From assembly GCF_029623345.1 (NCBI RefSeq), contig NZ_JAPYKH010000013.1:56266-120265 (forward strand): 64,000 nt of DNA, given 5' to 3'. Below the pieces are notes generated by a model. The model saw nothing but the letters and a program-made list of their open reading frames with translations, had not been told where the DNA came from and searched no databases. The stretch's first letter is position 1, and every line of letters starts with the position of its first letter. Shown here one piece after another: positions 1-9,140 of this stretch. Both the position numbers and the translations under genes were made by a program. This DNA is from Sphingomonas phyllosphaerae. Its GTDB lineage: Bacteria; Pseudomonadota; Alphaproteobacteria; Sphingomonadales; Sphingomonadaceae.

Positions 1-1440
1 GGCGGCGCGGCGCGCCAGCTCACCTTCGGCCGCTTCGACGACGACGGCCCGCTGGCGTGGAGCCCCGACGGGCGCCGGCTCCTCTTCGCCGCGATCCGCG
101 CCGGCGACACCGAGCGCGAGGTGCTCAACTCCGATGTCCAGTCGGTCGACCTCGCCAGCGGTACCGTCACCGCGCTGACCACACGGCAGGGTCCCGACGC
201 CAACGCGCGCTTCTCGCCCGACGGCCAGCGCGTCGCCTGGATCGGCTTCGACGATCACCGCCGCGGCTATGAGGACGCGCAGGTCTACGTCGGCGGGGCC
301 GACGGCGGCGCGCCGCGCTCGCTCACCGCCGCGCTCGATCGCAGCGTCGAGGACGTGCAATGGGCGCGCGACGGGCGCAGCCTCTACGCCAGCTACGACG
401 ACCGCGGCCAGCGCAAGCTCGCGCGCATCGGCAGCGACGGCAAGCTCGGCGTGATCGCCGACAATCTCCAGGGCAGCGGGCTCGACCGGCCCTATACCGG
501 CGGCGACTTCTCGGTCGCGCGCGACGGCACCGTCGCCTACACCGGCGGCGACGCCGGCGCGCCCGCCGACGTCTGGGTGCTCGCGGGCGGCAAGCCGCGC
601 CGTCTCACCCAGCTCAACGCGGTGATGGTCGCGGCCAAGACGCTCGCCCCCGTCCGCAAGCTGAGCGTCACCGCGCCCGACGGCCGCGCAATCGACGCCT
701 GGCTCGCCACCCCGCCGACGCGCGCCGCGGGGCAGCGCGTGCCGCTGATCCTCGAGATCCACGGCGGCCCGCACTCGGCTTATGGCCCGACCTTCGCCAG
801 CGACGTCCAGCTCTACGCCGCGGCGGGCTATGCCGTGCTGTGGGTCAATCCGCGCGGCTCGACCTCCTACGGCGCCGAGTTCGCCAACCTGATCGACAAG
901 AACTATCCGTCGGCCGACTATGACGACCTGATGGCCGCGGTCGACGCCGCGATCGCCGACGGCACTGCGGATCCGGACAATCTATTCGTCACCGGCGGCT
1001 CGGGCGGCGGCGTGCTGACCGCCTGGATCGTCGGCAAGACTCACCGCTTCAAGGCGGCGGCGACGCAGAAGCCGGTGATCAACTGGCTCAGCGAGGCGCT
1101 GACGATGGACAACACCACCTTCACCTCGCGCTACTGGTTCAGCAAGCTGCCGTGGGAGGATCCGATGAGCTATTGGGTGCGCTCGCCGCTCAGCCTCGTC
1201 GGCAACGTGACGACGCCGACGCTCGTGGTGGTGGGCAGCGAGGATTATCGCACCCCGGTGAGCGAGTCGGAGCAATATTACGCCGCGCTTCAGATCGCCA
1301 AGGTGCCGACCGCGCTGGTGAAGGTACCGGGCGCTAGCCACGGCGGCTTCACGTCGCGGCCGTCGCAGTCGGCGGCCAAGGCAGCGGCGATCCTGGCGTG
1401 GTTCGACCGCTATCGCGGCGCGGCGGGGCGGCCCCGGTGA
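1..1440 (+). CDS. S9 family peptidase (prolyl oligopeptidase type), 5'-truncated by window edge
   Basis: The frame is open from base 1, so the N-terminus lies outside the window; 479 residues are visible. The first ~200 residues carry WSPDGR- and FSPDGQ-type repeats of the beta-propeller (TolB-like) half. The rest is an alpha/beta-hydrolase. A catalytic triad is recognisable: Ser in the GGSGGG elbow (codon at 1000), Asp in GSEDYRTP (~1240) and His in GASHGG (~1338). The family cleaves short peptides, often after Pro or as dipeptidyl/acylaminoacyl peptidases, and many members are periplasmic; location cannot be judged without the N-terminus. A GTG at 121 could be mistaken for the start, but the propeller repeat before it (LAWSPDGRR) shows that the gene begins earlier. 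Confidence 0.9.
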   Translation, partial: GGAARQLTFGRFDDDGPLAWSPDGRRLLFAAIRAGDTEREVLNSDVQSVDLASGTVTALTTRQGPDANARFSPDGQRVAWIGFDDHRRGYEDAQVYVGGADGGAPRSLTAALDRSVEDVQWARDGRSLYASYDDRGQRKLARIGSDGKLGVIADNLQGSGLDRPYTGGDFSVARDGTVAYTGGDAGAPADVWVLAGGKPRRLTQLNAVMVAAKTLAPVRKLSVTAPDGRAIDAWLATPPTRAAGQRVPLILEIHGGPHSAYGPTFASDVQLYAAAGYAVLWVNPRGSTSYGAEFANLIDKNYPSADYDDLMAAVDAAIADGTADPDNLFVTGGSGGGVLTAWIVGKTHRFKAAATQKPVINWLSEALTMDNTTFTSRYWFSKLPWEDPMSYWVRSPLSLVGNVTTPTLVVVGSEDYRTPVSESEQYYAALQIAKVPTALVKVPGASHGGFTSRPSQSAAKAAAILAWFDRYRGAAGRPR

Positions 1441-1612
1441 ATTGAGGTCGGTGTCGGCCGTGGCACCCGATGCGTGACGCTCCCGGCCGTGCTCGATGCC
1501 AACCTGAGCGCGCGCGCCCGGCACCCCAGGCCGGCTGCCTTGGGACACAGGTTAAGGTGTTTAATCTGAGCTATTTACGTCGCGGGACGTTGGCCGGGGA
1601 AGGGTGACAGCG

Positions 1613-3169
1613 ATGAGGATGGAGCCGCGCGACGAGACCAGCCTGCTGGCGACGCTCGCGCGCAAGAACGCGGTGCTGGAGGGCATCAACCGGATCTTCC
1701 ACGAGGCGCTCACTGCTCCCTCGCTGGAGGCACTCGGCCGCGTCTGCCTTCGCGTCGCCGAGGACGTCACCGGCGCCTCCTTCAGCTTCATGGGCGAGAT
1801 CGATCGCGCCACCGACCTGCTGGACGAGATCGCGATCAGCGAGCGCGGCTGGGCCGCGTTCGAGGCGGCGAAGAGCGACTGGCCGCAGAGTGAGGTGCCC
1901 ACCGGCCCGACCATCCACGGCCTGTATGGGCGCGTGCTGCGCGAGGGGAAGGGACTGATCTTCAACGACGCCGCCACCCATGATGATCGGATCGGCACGC
2001 CCGCCGGCCACCCGCTGCTGGAAAGCTTCCTCGGCGTGCCGCTGCACCAGAACGGCGCGGTGATCGGTATGGTGGGCCTGGGCAATCGCCCCGGCGGCTT
2101 CCGCGACGAGGACCTCGCCGCGGCCGAGGAACTGGCCCCCGCGATCGTGCAGGCATTGTACAGCAAGCGCGCCGAGATGGCGCTTCGCGACAGCGAGGAG
2201 CAGCGCCGCCTGACGCTCGAGCTGGTGCCCGCGATGCTGTGGCGCGTCGATCTCGCCGGCCTGCGTATCGCGTCCAACCAGCAGTGGCACGCGATCACCG
2301 GCCAGACCGACGAGCAGGCCTCGAACGGCGGCTGGATGGAGCTGATCCACCCGAGCGAGGCCGGCAAGGTGAGCCGCGCCTTCCGTCGCGCTTATGCCGC
2401 GGGCGAGCCCGTGACCGTGCAGTGCCGCGTGCGCCAAGCCGGGGGCGGCTATCGCGCGCTGCTGATCCGTCAGGTGCCGGTGCGGGATGGCGCCGGCCGG
2501 ATCACGCATTGGTTCGGCGCGGCGACCGACATCAGCGACATGCAATTGCTCGAGGAGCGCCAGCGCGTGCTCGTGGCCGAGCTGCAGCACCGCGTGCGCA
2601 ACATCCTCACCGTGGTGCGTTCGGTGTTCGCGCGCACCGTCGAGGGCGCCGAGTCGCTCGACGACGTCGCCGACCATTTCCGCGGGCGGCTCGACGCGCT
2701 GGCGCGCACGCAGGTGAGCGCGACGCTCAACGCCAGCGGCACCGTCGACCTGGAAAATCTGATCCGCGACGAGCTGCTGAGCGTCGGCGTCAGCGACGGT
2801 CCCGGGCTCACCATGACCGGCCCCGACGTGGCGCTGCCGTCGGGGGCGGTCGAGCTGCTCGGCCTCGCGATCCACGAGCTCGCGACCAACGCCTTAAAGT
2901 TCGGCGCCTTTCGCGCGCCAGGAGGGTCGCTCTCGATCGCCTGGAATGTTAATGTAGATGGAAGATCGGTGCGCCGGCTTGACCTTAGTTGGGTTGAGCA
3001 GGGTGTGCCCGCTATCCCGATTCGGCCGACGCGGCTGGGGTTCGGGACCGAGTTGATCGAGGAGGCTCTACCGTATCGGCTCGGTGCCGAGACGCGGCTC
3101 GAGTTCCGCGGTGGCGGCGTGCGCTGCACCATCGGGTTGCCGCTGGGCGGCGACGAGGAAGGGGCGTGA
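1613..3169 (+). CDS. HWE-family sensor histidine kinase (GAF-PAS-HWE)
   Basis: 518-residue soluble sensor kinase with no membrane segment. A GAF domain covers roughly residues 20-165 and a PAS domain roughly 200-310 (PAC-like end HWFGAATDISD). An HWE-type kinase core follows: the phospho-acceptor His lies in LQHRVRN, the N-box in HELATNALKFG, and the family's W-x-E in LSWVEQG. I chose ATG 1613 because GGGGAAGG lies about 10 bases upstream; a GTG at 1604 is the alternative. The next gene is a single-domain receiver starting 2 bases after the stop, so the kinase probably phosphorylates it. The signal sensed is unknown. Confidence 0.9.
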   Translation: MRMEPRDETSLLATLARKNAVLEGINRIFHEALTAPSLEALGRVCLRVAEDVTGASFSFMGEIDRATDLLDEIAISERGWAAFEAAKSDWPQSEVPTGPTIHGLYGRVLREGKGLIFNDAATHDDRIGTPAGHPLLESFLGVPLHQNGAVIGMVGLGNRPGGFRDEDLAAAEELAPAIVQALYSKRAEMALRDSEEQRRLTLELVPAMLWRVDLAGLRIASNQQWHAITGQTDEQASNGGWMELIHPSEAGKVSRAFRRAYAAGEPVTVQCRVRQAGGGYRALLIRQVPVRDGAGRITHWFGAATDISDMQLLEERQRVLVAELQHRVRNILTVVRSVFARTVEGAESLDDVADHFRGRLDALARTQVSATLNASGTVDLENLIRDELLSVGVSDGPGLTMTGPDVALPSGAVELLGLAIHELATNALKFGAFRAPGGSLSIAWNVNVDGRSVRRLDLSWVEQGVPAIPIRPTRLGFGTELIEEALPYRLGAETRLEFRGGGVRCTIGLPLGGDEEGA

Positions 3170-3171
3170 CG

Positions 3172-3549
3172 ATGCCGGGGCGACTCGCGGGCAAACGGAT
3201 CCTGGTCGTGGAGGACGAATATTTCATCGCCTCCGACCTGCGCCGCGCGCTTGCCGCCGAAGAGGCGCTGGTGATCGGTCCGGTGAGCAGCCTCGCCGCC
3301 GGGCTGGACCTCGCCGAGCGCGAGGGGATCGCCGCCGCGCTGCTCGACGTCAATCTCGAGGGTGACTCGTCGCTCGCCATCGCCGACCGGCTCGCCGCGC
3401 GCGGCGTGCCATTCGTGTTCGTCACGGGCTACGACGATTGGGCGCTGCCCGACGCCTATCGCCACGTGCCGCGTATCTCCAAGCCCTTCGCGGTGCCGAC
3501 GGTGCTCGCCGCGCTGGACCAGTTACTCGCATCGGAGGACGTGCCATGA
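3172..3549 (+). CDS. Single-domain response regulator (CheY-like receiver)
   Basis: 125-residue stand-alone receiver with no output domain. The acidic pair is in VVEDEYF, the phospho-acceptor Asp in LLDVNLEGD, and the conserved Lys in ISKPF. The start is ATG 3172 with AGGAAGGGG just upstream; an in-frame GTG at 3166 overlaps the kinase stop. It sits between an HWE kinase and a Crp/Fnr regulator, overlapping the latter by 4 bp (ATGA), so the three are probably one co-translated signalling operon. HWE kinases are commonly paired with receivers of this kind. The downstream target of the phosphorylated receiver is not evident. Confidence 0.9.
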   Translation: MPGRLAGKRILVVEDEYFIASDLRRALAAEEALVIGPVSSLAAGLDLAEREGIAAALLDVNLEGDSSLAIADRLAARGVPFVFVTGYDDWALPDAYRHVPRISKPFAVPTVLAALDQLLASEDVP

Positions 3550-4289
3550 TCCGCGCCGCCACCATCATCGACGATCGCCAGCCCGCGCTGCAGCGCCTTG
3601 CCGCACTGGCCCCGCTCGACGCCGAGGCGATTGACACGATCGTCGCCGCCGCCGGGCAGGCACAGACGATCCGCGCGCGCCGTGAGCTGGTGAGCGAGGG
3701 GCGCGAGATCGCCGAGCCGCTGCTGCTGCTGCGCGGCTGGGCGGCGCGGGTGCGGCTGCTGCCCGACGGGCGGCGCCAGTTCCTCAGCTTCCTGCTGCCC
3801 GGGGACGTGGTCGGCCATTGCCCGCAGCCGCGCCCCGTGGCGGTGGCGACGATCGTCGCGCTCACCGACGTGCTGGTCTGCGCCGCGCCGCCCGCCGCGC
3901 ACGGCTCGGTGCTGGGTACGGTCTATGCGGTGGGCGACGCGCTGGATCAGGCCTATGTGCTGGCGCACGTGACACGACTCGGCCGGCTCAACGCGCAGGA
4001 GCGGATCGGTGACCTGCTGCTCGAGCTGCACGAGCGGCTGACGCTCAACGGGATGGCGCGCGGCACCAGCTTCGACCTGCCGCTGACGCAGGAGACGCTG
4101 GCGGACGCGCTGGGGCTCACCTCGGTCCACGTCAATCGCATGGTGCAGCAGGCGCGGCGCGAGAACGACCTGCAGTGGAAGGGCGGTCGGGTCACGCTGA
4201 TCGATCCGCCGGGGCTCGCGCGCAAGATCGGCCGCGTGCCGGTGCGCGTGTCCGCCACGGTGGGGCCGCAGCCGGCACGGGCGCGGTGA
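3546..4289 (+). CDS. Crp/Fnr family transcriptional regulator
   Basis: 247-residue regulator. An N-terminal cyclic-nucleotide-binding-like beta-barrel (residues ~15-125) contains LLRGWAARVRLLPDGRRQF. A C-terminal winged helix has the Crp-type recognition segment LTQETLADALGLTSVHVNRM. The start ATG 3546 overlaps the upstream receiver stop (ATGA), implying translational coupling. The Cys cluster of FNR oxygen sensors is absent, so it is more likely a ligand- or conformation-sensing member. Sphingomonads carry many such paralogues; the regulon cannot be told from sequence. Confidence 0.88.
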   Translation: MIRAATIIDDRQPALQRLAALAPLDAEAIDTIVAAAGQAQTIRARRELVSEGREIAEPLLLLRGWAARVRLLPDGRRQFLSFLLPGDVVGHCPQPRPVAVATIVALTDVLVCAAPPAAHGSVLGTVYAVGDALDQAYVLAHVTRLGRLNAQERIGDLLLELHERLTLNGMARGTSFDLPLTQETLADALGLTSVHVNRMVQQARRENDLQWKGGRVTLIDPPGLARKIGRVPVRVSATVGPQPARAR

Positions 4290-4297
4290 GGTAACGT

Positions 4298-4323
4298 GAT
4301 CCTCCCGATGCGCGGGGAGGATC
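4298..4323. terminator. Hairpin at convergent gene ends (repeat-derived)
   Basis: Perfect 9-bp inverted repeat GATCCTCCC / GGGAGGATC (4298-4306 and 4315-4323) in the 33-bp gap between the Crp/Fnr stop and the oppositely oriented oxidase stop, so it probably serves both genes. The same core recurs at 15776-15798 and, in altered form, in the murB-ddl junction, which marks it as a member of an interspersed repeat family. Confidence 0.6.
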
Positions 4324-5492
4324 TATCCCTCCACCCGCCGCGCGCCCGCCTCGCGCACCGTGGCGAGTGTCGGCCAGCCGTTGACCGCCATCAGCAGGTC
4401 GGCCTCGGCGAGCAGACAGCGCAGCACGTGCGCGCAGCCCGCCACGCCGCCGAGCGCGAGGCCGTAGCTGTACGGCCGTCCGACGCCGACGAGATCGGCG
4501 CCGAGCGCCACCGCCTTGACGATGTCGGTGCCGCTGCGCACCCCGCCGTCGAACCAGACCGGCACGCGCCCCGCCACCGCTGCCGCGACGTCGGGGAGCA
4601 GGTCGATGGCGGCGATCCCGCCATTGGCCTGGCGTCCGCCGTGGTTGGAGACGTAGACCGCGTCGGCGCCGCCATCGATCGCGCGGCGCGCGTCGTCGGG
4701 ATGGCACAGGCCCTTCAGCACGATCGGTAGCGAGGTGAGCGAGCGTAGCCACGGCAGGTCGTCCCAGGTGAGCACCTGGCCGAACGTCGCCGCCCAGGTC
4801 ATCACCGCGGCGCGGCGGTCTTCCTCGGGCGGTCGCGCGAGCAGGCGGCGGAACACCGGGTCGCTGAAGTAATTGGCCAGCACGTGCCCGCGCAGCTGCG
4901 GAAAGTTGGCGGTGTTGAGGTCGCGGGGGCGCCAGCCGGTCACCCAGGTGTCGAGCGTTACCACGATGGCGCGATAGCCCGCCGCCTCGGCGCGGCGTAC
5001 CAGGCTGGCGGCGAGCTCGCGGTCGCGCGGCGTGTAGAGCTGGAACAGCGCGGGCGTGTCGCCGCCCGCAGCGATCACGTCCTCCAGCCGATCGTTGGCG
5101 AGCGTCGACGCGCACAGCGGCACGCGCGTTTCGGCCGCCGCCTGCGCGGCGGCGAGGTCGCCGTGAGAATCGGGCGTGCACATGCCGGTGACACCGATCG
5201 GGGCCATGAAGAGCGGCGAGGCCAGCGGCGTGCCGAACAGGTCGGCGGAGAGATCGCGCTGCGCGCTGTCGACCATCATCCGCGGTACCATGCCCCAGTG
5301 CGCGAAAGCGCTGGCATTGCGGCGCTGCGTCAGTTCGTCGCCGCAGCCGCCCTGGACATAGGTGAGCAACGAGGGCGGCATCGCCGCCTCGGCGCGCTGC
5401 TCGAGCGTGGCGAAATCGACCGGCCATTCCGGCACGATGCCTTCCAGGCCGGCGAGATAGATCGCCAGCTGATAGTCGCCGAACTGCGCCAT
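4323..5492 (-). CDS. FMN-dependent alpha-hydroxy-acid oxidizing protein (LldD/glycolate oxidase family)
   Basis: 389-residue TIM-barrel flavoenzyme that oxidises L-2-hydroxy acids to 2-oxo acids. Family hallmarks: the active-site segment VSNHGGRQ with the catalytic His, Lys in PIVLKGL, and the FMN-phosphate region FDGGVRSGTDIVKAVALGAD followed by GVGRPY. ATG 5492 was chosen over an upstream in-frame start at 5546 because GGGAGAG precedes it and the residues before it do not resemble the family. Substrate (lactate, glycolate, mandelate or other) cannot be decided. It is convergent with the signalling operon and monocistronic. Confidence 0.9.
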   Translation of the reverse strand: MAQFGDYQLAIYLAGLEGIVPEWPVDFATLEQRAEAAMPPSLLTYVQGGCGDELTQRRNASAFAHWGMVPRMMVDSAQRDLSADLFGTPLASPLFMAPIGVTGMCTPDSHGDLAAAQAAAETRVPLCASTLANDRLEDVIAAGGDTPALFQLYTPRDRELAASLVRRAEAAGYRAIVVTLDTWVTGWRPRDLNTANFPQLRGHVLANYFSDPVFRRLLARPPEEDRRAAVMTWAATFGQVLTWDDLPWLRSLTSLPIVLKGLCHPDDARRAIDGGADAVYVSNHGGRQANGGIAAIDLLPDVAAAVAGRVPVWFDGGVRSGTDIVKAVALGADLVGVGRPYSYGLALGGVAGCAHVLRCLLAEADLLMAVNGWPTLATVREAGARRVEG

Positions 5493-5572
5493 CGTCGCTC
5501 TCCCTGTGTCAGCAGCGGCGTACGTGAATCCGGGAAGCGGTTCCACGCCATTGCGACGGAGCGCGGACGCGA

Positions 5573-5600
5573 GAAGGGCCGGGATCGCTCCCGGCCCTTC
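5573..5600 (-). terminator. Strong hairpin downstream of rplA
   Basis: Perfect 12-bp stem GAAGGGCCGGGA / TCCCGGCCCTTC with a 4-base loop, 43 bases past the rplA stop. No long T-run follows, so it may be Rho-assisted. Its position fits the end of the rplKA transcript. Confidence 0.65.
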
Positions 5601-5642
5601 GCTATCCGTTGCGCGGGACCCCGGCGAACCGGGGCAGGGGCG

Positions 5643-6335
5643 TCAGGCGCCCGCGATCTCGGCGACGTCGACCTTGATCCCCGGGCCCATCGTCGAGCTG
5701 ACAGCGACCTTCTTGACGTACTTGCCCTTGGCGCCCGACGGCTTGGCCTTCACCACCGCATCGACCAGTGCGTCGAAGTTGCGGCGCAGGTCTTCGGCGC
5801 CGAAGCTGGCCTTGCCGATACCGGAGTGGATGATGCCGGCCTTCTCGACGCGATACTCGACCTGACCGCCCTTCGCGGCCTTCACCGCCTCGGCCACGTT
5901 CATCGTCACCGTACCGAGCTTGGGGTTCGGCATCAGGCCCTTGGGGCCGAGCACCTTACCCAGCCGGCCGACCACGCCCATCATGTCCGGCGTCGCGATG
6001 CAGCGATCGAAGTCGATCGTGCCGCCCTGGACCGTCTCCATCAGGTCCTCGGCCCCGACCACGTCCGCACCCGCGGCACGCGCCTCGTCGGCCTTGGCAC
6101 CGCGCGCGAACACGCCGACGCGGACGGTCTTGCCGGTCCCGGCCGGCAGCGTCACGACGCCGCGGACCATCTGGTCGGCGTGGCGCGGATCGACGCCGAG
6201 GTTCAGCGCGATCTCGATCGTCTCGTCGAACTTGGACGACGCGTTCTGCTTCGCCAGCGCGATCGCCTCGTCGACGCCGTGCAGCTTCTCACGGTCGATC
6301 GTCCAGGCCTTCTGCTTCTTGCTCACCTTCGTCAC
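5643..6335 (-). CDS. rplA: 50S ribosomal protein L1
   Basis: 230 residues, the usual bacterial L1 length, with motifs [33 protein letters not shown] and the terminal-domain segment [12 protein letters not shown]1 binds the 23S rRNA stalk and in many bacteria represses its own rplKA mRNA. The start is GTG 6335 (MTKVSKKQK), 4 bases after the rplK stop, so the two are one operon. A GC-rich hairpin at 5573-5600 probably ends it. Confidence 0.98.
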   Translation of the reverse strand: MTKVSKKQKAWTIDREKLHGVDEAIALAKQNASSKFDETIEIALNLGVDPRHADQMVRGVVTLPAGTGKTVRVGVFARGAKADEARAAGADVVGAEDLMETVQGGTIDFDRCIATPDMMGVVGRLGKVLGPKGLMPNPKLGTVTMNVAEAVKAAKGGQVEYRVEKAGIIHSGIGKASFGAEDLRRNFDALVDAVVKAKPSGAKGKYVKKVAVSSTMGPGIKVDVAEIAGA

Positions 6336-6339
6336 GGCC

Positions 6340-6771
6340 TCAGCCCTCCACCACTTCGAGGCCCATCGCGCGGGCCGAGCCTTCGATGATGCGGGTCGCC
6401 GCCTCGAGATCGTTCGCGTTCAGATCCTTCATCTTGGTCTGCGCGACCTCGGCCAGCGCCGAGCGGGTGATCTTGCCCGCGGACACCTTGCCCGGCTCCT
6501 TCGAGCCCGACTTCAGGTTGGCCGCCTTCTTGATCAGGAAGGTCGCCGGCGGCGTCTTCGTGATGAACGAGAAGCTGCGATCGGCGTAGACGGTGATCAC
6601 GGTGGGAAGCGGCGAGCCCTTCTCCATGTCAGCGGTCTGCGCGTTGAACGCCTTGCAGAATTCCATGATGTTGACGCCGCGCTGACCCAGCGCCGGGCCG
6701 ATCGGCGGCGACGGGTTGGCAGCGCCCGCGGGCACCTGCAGCTTGATATAGCCTGTGATCTTCTTTGCCAT
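6340..6771 (-). CDS. rplK: 50S ribosomal protein L11
   Basis: 143 residues; start [16 protein letters not shown] and signature [22 protein letters not shown]. It forms the GTPase-associated centre with 23S rRNA. The ATG at 6771 gives the standard length; the open frame continues upstream without family similarity. In most bacteria rplK directly follows nusG on the same strand, but here an opposite-strand AraC-type gene lies between them, so rplK needs its own promoter, presumably in 6772-7059. Confidence 0.98.
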   Translation of the reverse strand: MAKKITGYIKLQVPAGAANPSPPIGPALGQRGVNIMEFCKAFNAQTADMEKGSPLPTVITVYADRSFSFITKTPPATFLIKKAANLKSGSKEPGKVSAGKITRSALAEVAQTKMKDLNANDLEAATRIIEGSARAMGLEVVEG

Positions 6772-7016
6772 TCGTCTCACTCTGTTACTGGGCGCGCCCG
6801 AGGGGAGCACCCGGTTCAAGTCTAGCGGTTCGTCCGGGCGCGGCCGCAGCCCCGCCCTCCCGCGGCGTTCCATCGTATGATGCGGTGGAAGCCGGCGCGC
6901 GTAGCCGATGCAGCACGCGTTGGCAAGGCACCGACGGCGGCTGCCGCCTTTGCGTCCCGTCCAACTTTCACCGAATTGTACGTAATTTACTCTGCTAATC
7001 GGCCAGTTTGCTAAGA

Positions 7017-7053
7017 GCGATTATTGCTTGGGGCAGCGCCAAGTCGTAATCGC
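7017..7053. promoter_or_regulatory. Imperfect dyad upstream of AraC-type gene (candidate operator)
   Basis: Arms GCGATTATTGCTTGG (7017-7031) and CCAAGTCGTAATCGC (7039-7053) match at 12 of 15 positions, separated by 7 bases and ending 6 bases before the AraC-type start codon. It could be an autoregulatory operator or a 5'-UTR hairpin hiding the start. The rest of the 288-bp divergent gap (6772-7059) is relatively A/T-rich and should hold the rplK and regulator promoters, but I cannot assign -35/-10 boxes with confidence. Confidence 0.35.
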
Positions 7054-7059
7054 TAAATC

Positions 7060-8070
7060 ATGGGCGGCTTCATCCCACGTACAGGAACTTCGCGCGACGG
7101 CGCGCCGCTGTCGCTGAGTCGCACGCCGCCCGACGATCTCGCTCCGTTCGTCGCACGGTTCTTCGTCACCATCTTCGATCGGCCGAGTGACGCCGTGCTC
7201 GAAGATTTTCTATTGCATGAAACAGCTTACATCCGCGTCCCGGTGATCGGCCAGTGGTCGACGATGATCGATGGCGCGTGGCGCGACTATGAAGGACCGA
7301 TGCTGTTTGGCGCGCAGCAGCGCCGTTTCCCGGTGCGCTGCGTCGGGCCGATCGTCGCCGCGGGTTTCGCGATTCGCCCCACCGGTTGGTTCGGCTTCAG
7401 CGACGCGCCGGCCGACGAACTCGCCGACCGACTCGTGCCGATCATGCCGGGGCGGTGGAGCGAGGCGCTACGCTGGGCGTGCGACGACGTGTTCGACCAG
7501 GAGCAGACGTTCGCTCGGCTCCACCAAGTGGTGCGCGAGCATATCGTCGTCCGCGCCGCGACGCCCGACATGATCAGCGCGCGCTTCGAGCGGATCGCGC
7601 GCGTCGACCCGACCCGCCCGGTGACCGAGATCGCCGCGGAGTTCGGTATCTCGGGGCGCCGATTGGATCGCGCGGTGCGCCAGCATTTCGGCCACCTGCC
7701 TAAGACGGTGATGCGCCGCAGCCGCTTCCTCGACATGGCCGCCGTGATGCGCGGGCTGGCGGTGCCGAGCGCGGACGAACTCGCCGAGTTGCGCTTCTAT
7801 GACGCCTCGCATCTCAACCGCGAGTTCCGCGAGTTCGTGGGCATGACCCCGGCGCAGTTCCGTCGCACGCCGACGCCGCTGCTCACGCCGGGGCTGGAGG
7901 TGCGCCAGCAGCGCAAGCGCGCCGATCTCGCGCCGCACGCGCCCACGCCATGGCTGGCGGACGGGCAGTCGCCGTCCTCGCTGGTGGAGGTTCCGTTCGG
8001 GGAGGTAGGAATGCCGCCGCACAGCATTCCCGCGTCCGCCAGGGGCGACAGCGGCGCGCGGCAGCGATAG
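7060..8070 (+). CDS. AraC family (helix-turn-helix) transcriptional regulator
   Basis: 336 residues. The N-terminal ~170 residues resemble the sensory domain seen in AraC relatives with an RFFVTIF / [15 protein letters not shown] layout. The C-terminal DNA-binding part has two helix-turn-helices: [24 protein letters not shown] and the characteristic [23 protein letters not shown]. The tail after residue ~275 is low-complexity. The gene lies between nusG and rplK in opposite orientation and ends convergent with nusG. A dyad directly before the start suggests autoregulation. Ligand and targets are unknown. Confidence 0.88.
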   Translation: MGGFIPRTGTSRDGAPLSLSRTPPDDLAPFVARFFVTIFDRPSDAVLEDFLLHETAYIRVPVIGQWSTMIDGAWRDYEGPMLFGAQQRRFPVRCVGPIVAAGFAIRPTGWFGFSDAPADELADRLVPIMPGRWSEALRWACDDVFDQEQTFARLHQVVREHIVVRAATPDMISARFERIARVDPTRPVTEIAAEFGISGRRLDRAVRQHFGHLPKTVMRRSRFLDMAAVMRGLAVPSADELAELRFYDASHLNREFREFVGMTPAQFRRTPTPLLTPGLEVRQQRKRADLAPHAPTPWLADGQSPSSLVEVPFGEVGMPPHSIPASARGDSGARQR

Positions 8071-8090
8071 CGGTCCCGCGCGTCGCGGCG

Positions 8091-8112
8091 CGCTCCCGCC
8101 CGAGCGGGAGCG
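8091..8112. terminator. Hairpin between convergent AraC-type gene and nusG
   Basis: Perfect 9-bp arms CGCTCCCGC / GCGGGAGCG with a 4-base loop, placed in the 48-bp gap between the two stops, so it can act on both transcripts. Confidence 0.6.
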
Positions 8113-8118
8113 TCGCGC

Positions 8119-8655
8119 TTACTTGCTGCGCTCGACCTGCTCGAAGTCGAGCTCGACCGGCGTGGCGCGGCCGAAGATGCTGACCGAGACCTTGACCTTC
8201 GACTTGTCGAAGTCGAGCTCCTCGACGGTGCCGTTGAAGCTCGCGAACGGCCCCTCGAGCACCTTGACCGCGTCGCCGATCTCGTAATCGACCTTGACCT
8301 TGGTCTTGGGCGCGACCGCCGCTTCCTCCTTGGAGTGCAGCATGCGCGCCGCCTCGGACTCGGAGATCGCCTGCGGCTTGCCCGAGGAGCCGAGGAAGCC
8401 GGTCACCTTGGGCGTGTTCTTGACGAGGTGGTAGACGTCGTCGTTCATGTTCAGCTTGGCCAGCACATAGCCCGGCATGAACTTGCGCTCGACCGCGATC
8501 TTCTTGCCGCGGCGCGCCTCGGTGACGGTCTCGGTCGGCACCTCGATCTGCTCGACCAGCTGCTCGAGCCCCATGCGGGTCGCCTCGGCCATGATCGAGT
8601 CGCGGACCTTGCCCTCGAACCCCGAATAGGCGTGGATGATGTACCAGCGCGCCAT
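8119..8655 (-). CDS. nusG: Transcription termination/antitermination protein NusG
   Basis: 178 residues, normal for NusG. The N-terminal NGN domain starts [17 protein letters not shown] and includes [13 protein letters not shown]; the C-terminal KOW domain includes [20 protein letters not shown]. It couples RNA polymerase to Rho and to the ribosome. The start is ATG 8655; the open frame continues upstream across secE but that part is out-of-frame shadow. It lies 17 bases downstream of secE, hence cotranscribed. Confidence 0.98.
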   Translation of the reverse strand: MARWYIIHAYSGFEGKVRDSIMAEATRMGLEQLVEQIEVPTETVTEARRGKKIAVERKFMPGYVLAKLNMNDDVYHLVKNTPKVTGFLGSSGKPQAISESEAARMLHSKEEAAVAPKTKVKVDYEIGDAVKVLEGPFASFNGTVEELDFDKSKVKVSVSIFGRATPVELDFEQVERSK

Positions 8656-8672
8656 CGTCGTGCTTCCCGTCC

Positions 8673-8870
8673 TTACTTCGCCAGGCTCAGCAGCGCCTTG
8701 ACCACGGCGTTGAAGAACGAATCCACCGCCAGGAAGAACAGCGCCAACACCGTGGTCATCACCACGACCATCACCCCCGTCATCATCGTCTCGCGGCCGG
8801 TCGGCCAGACGATCTTGGCGGTCTCGGTGCGGACCTGTCGGATGAACTCGAGCGGGGTCGTCTTCGCCAC
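8673..8870 (-). CDS. secE: Preprotein translocase subunit SecE
   Basis: 65-residue single-span SecE, the short form typical of alphaproteobacteria. The amphipathic helix FIRQVRTETAKIVWPTGRET is followed by one transmembrane segment (about residues 30-60). It clamps SecY in the translocon. The order tRNA-Trp / secE / nusG is the classic one, although a small secreted protein gene has been placed between tRNA-Trp and secE here. The upstream 8871-9060 is the likely promoter region. Confidence 0.96.
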   Translation of the reverse strand: MAKTTPLEFIRQVRTETAKIVWPTGRETMMTGVMVVVMTTVLALFFLAVDSFFNAVVKALLSLAK

Positions 8871-9060
8871 GATACTGAGCCCTTGTTGAGCCGTGATAGA
8901 ATATCCCGACAGCGGCCGGCATGGGCCCGCTACCGCTTCCCCACGAATGAGGAGAGCGATGAAAGACCGTCCGTGCTGTCGGAAGTGCGAGCGGACATAA
9001 GTTGGCCGCGGTGAAAAGGCAAGCGCGGTGGCGGTATAGGCGGCGGGACGCCACCACGAA

Positions 9061-9092
9061 GAAGGGGCCGGCGCACGAGCGCCGACCCCTTC
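9061..9092 (-). terminator. Hairpin downstream of small secreted protein gene
   Basis: 14-bp stem with one G-T wobble: arms GAAGGGGCCGGCGC (9061-9074) and GCGCCGACCCCTTC (9079-9092), loop of 4, 48 bases after the stop at 9141. No clear T-tract. Confidence 0.55.
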
Positions 9093-9140
9093 CGCTATCC
9101 GTCCCTGCTGACGGCGGGTCGCCGTGGCGACCGCGCCGGA

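Noticed and set aside
8656..9057. N-terminal extension of nusG over secE
   Set aside because: NusG has a standard start MARWYII at 8655; the extension is out-of-frame secE sequence.
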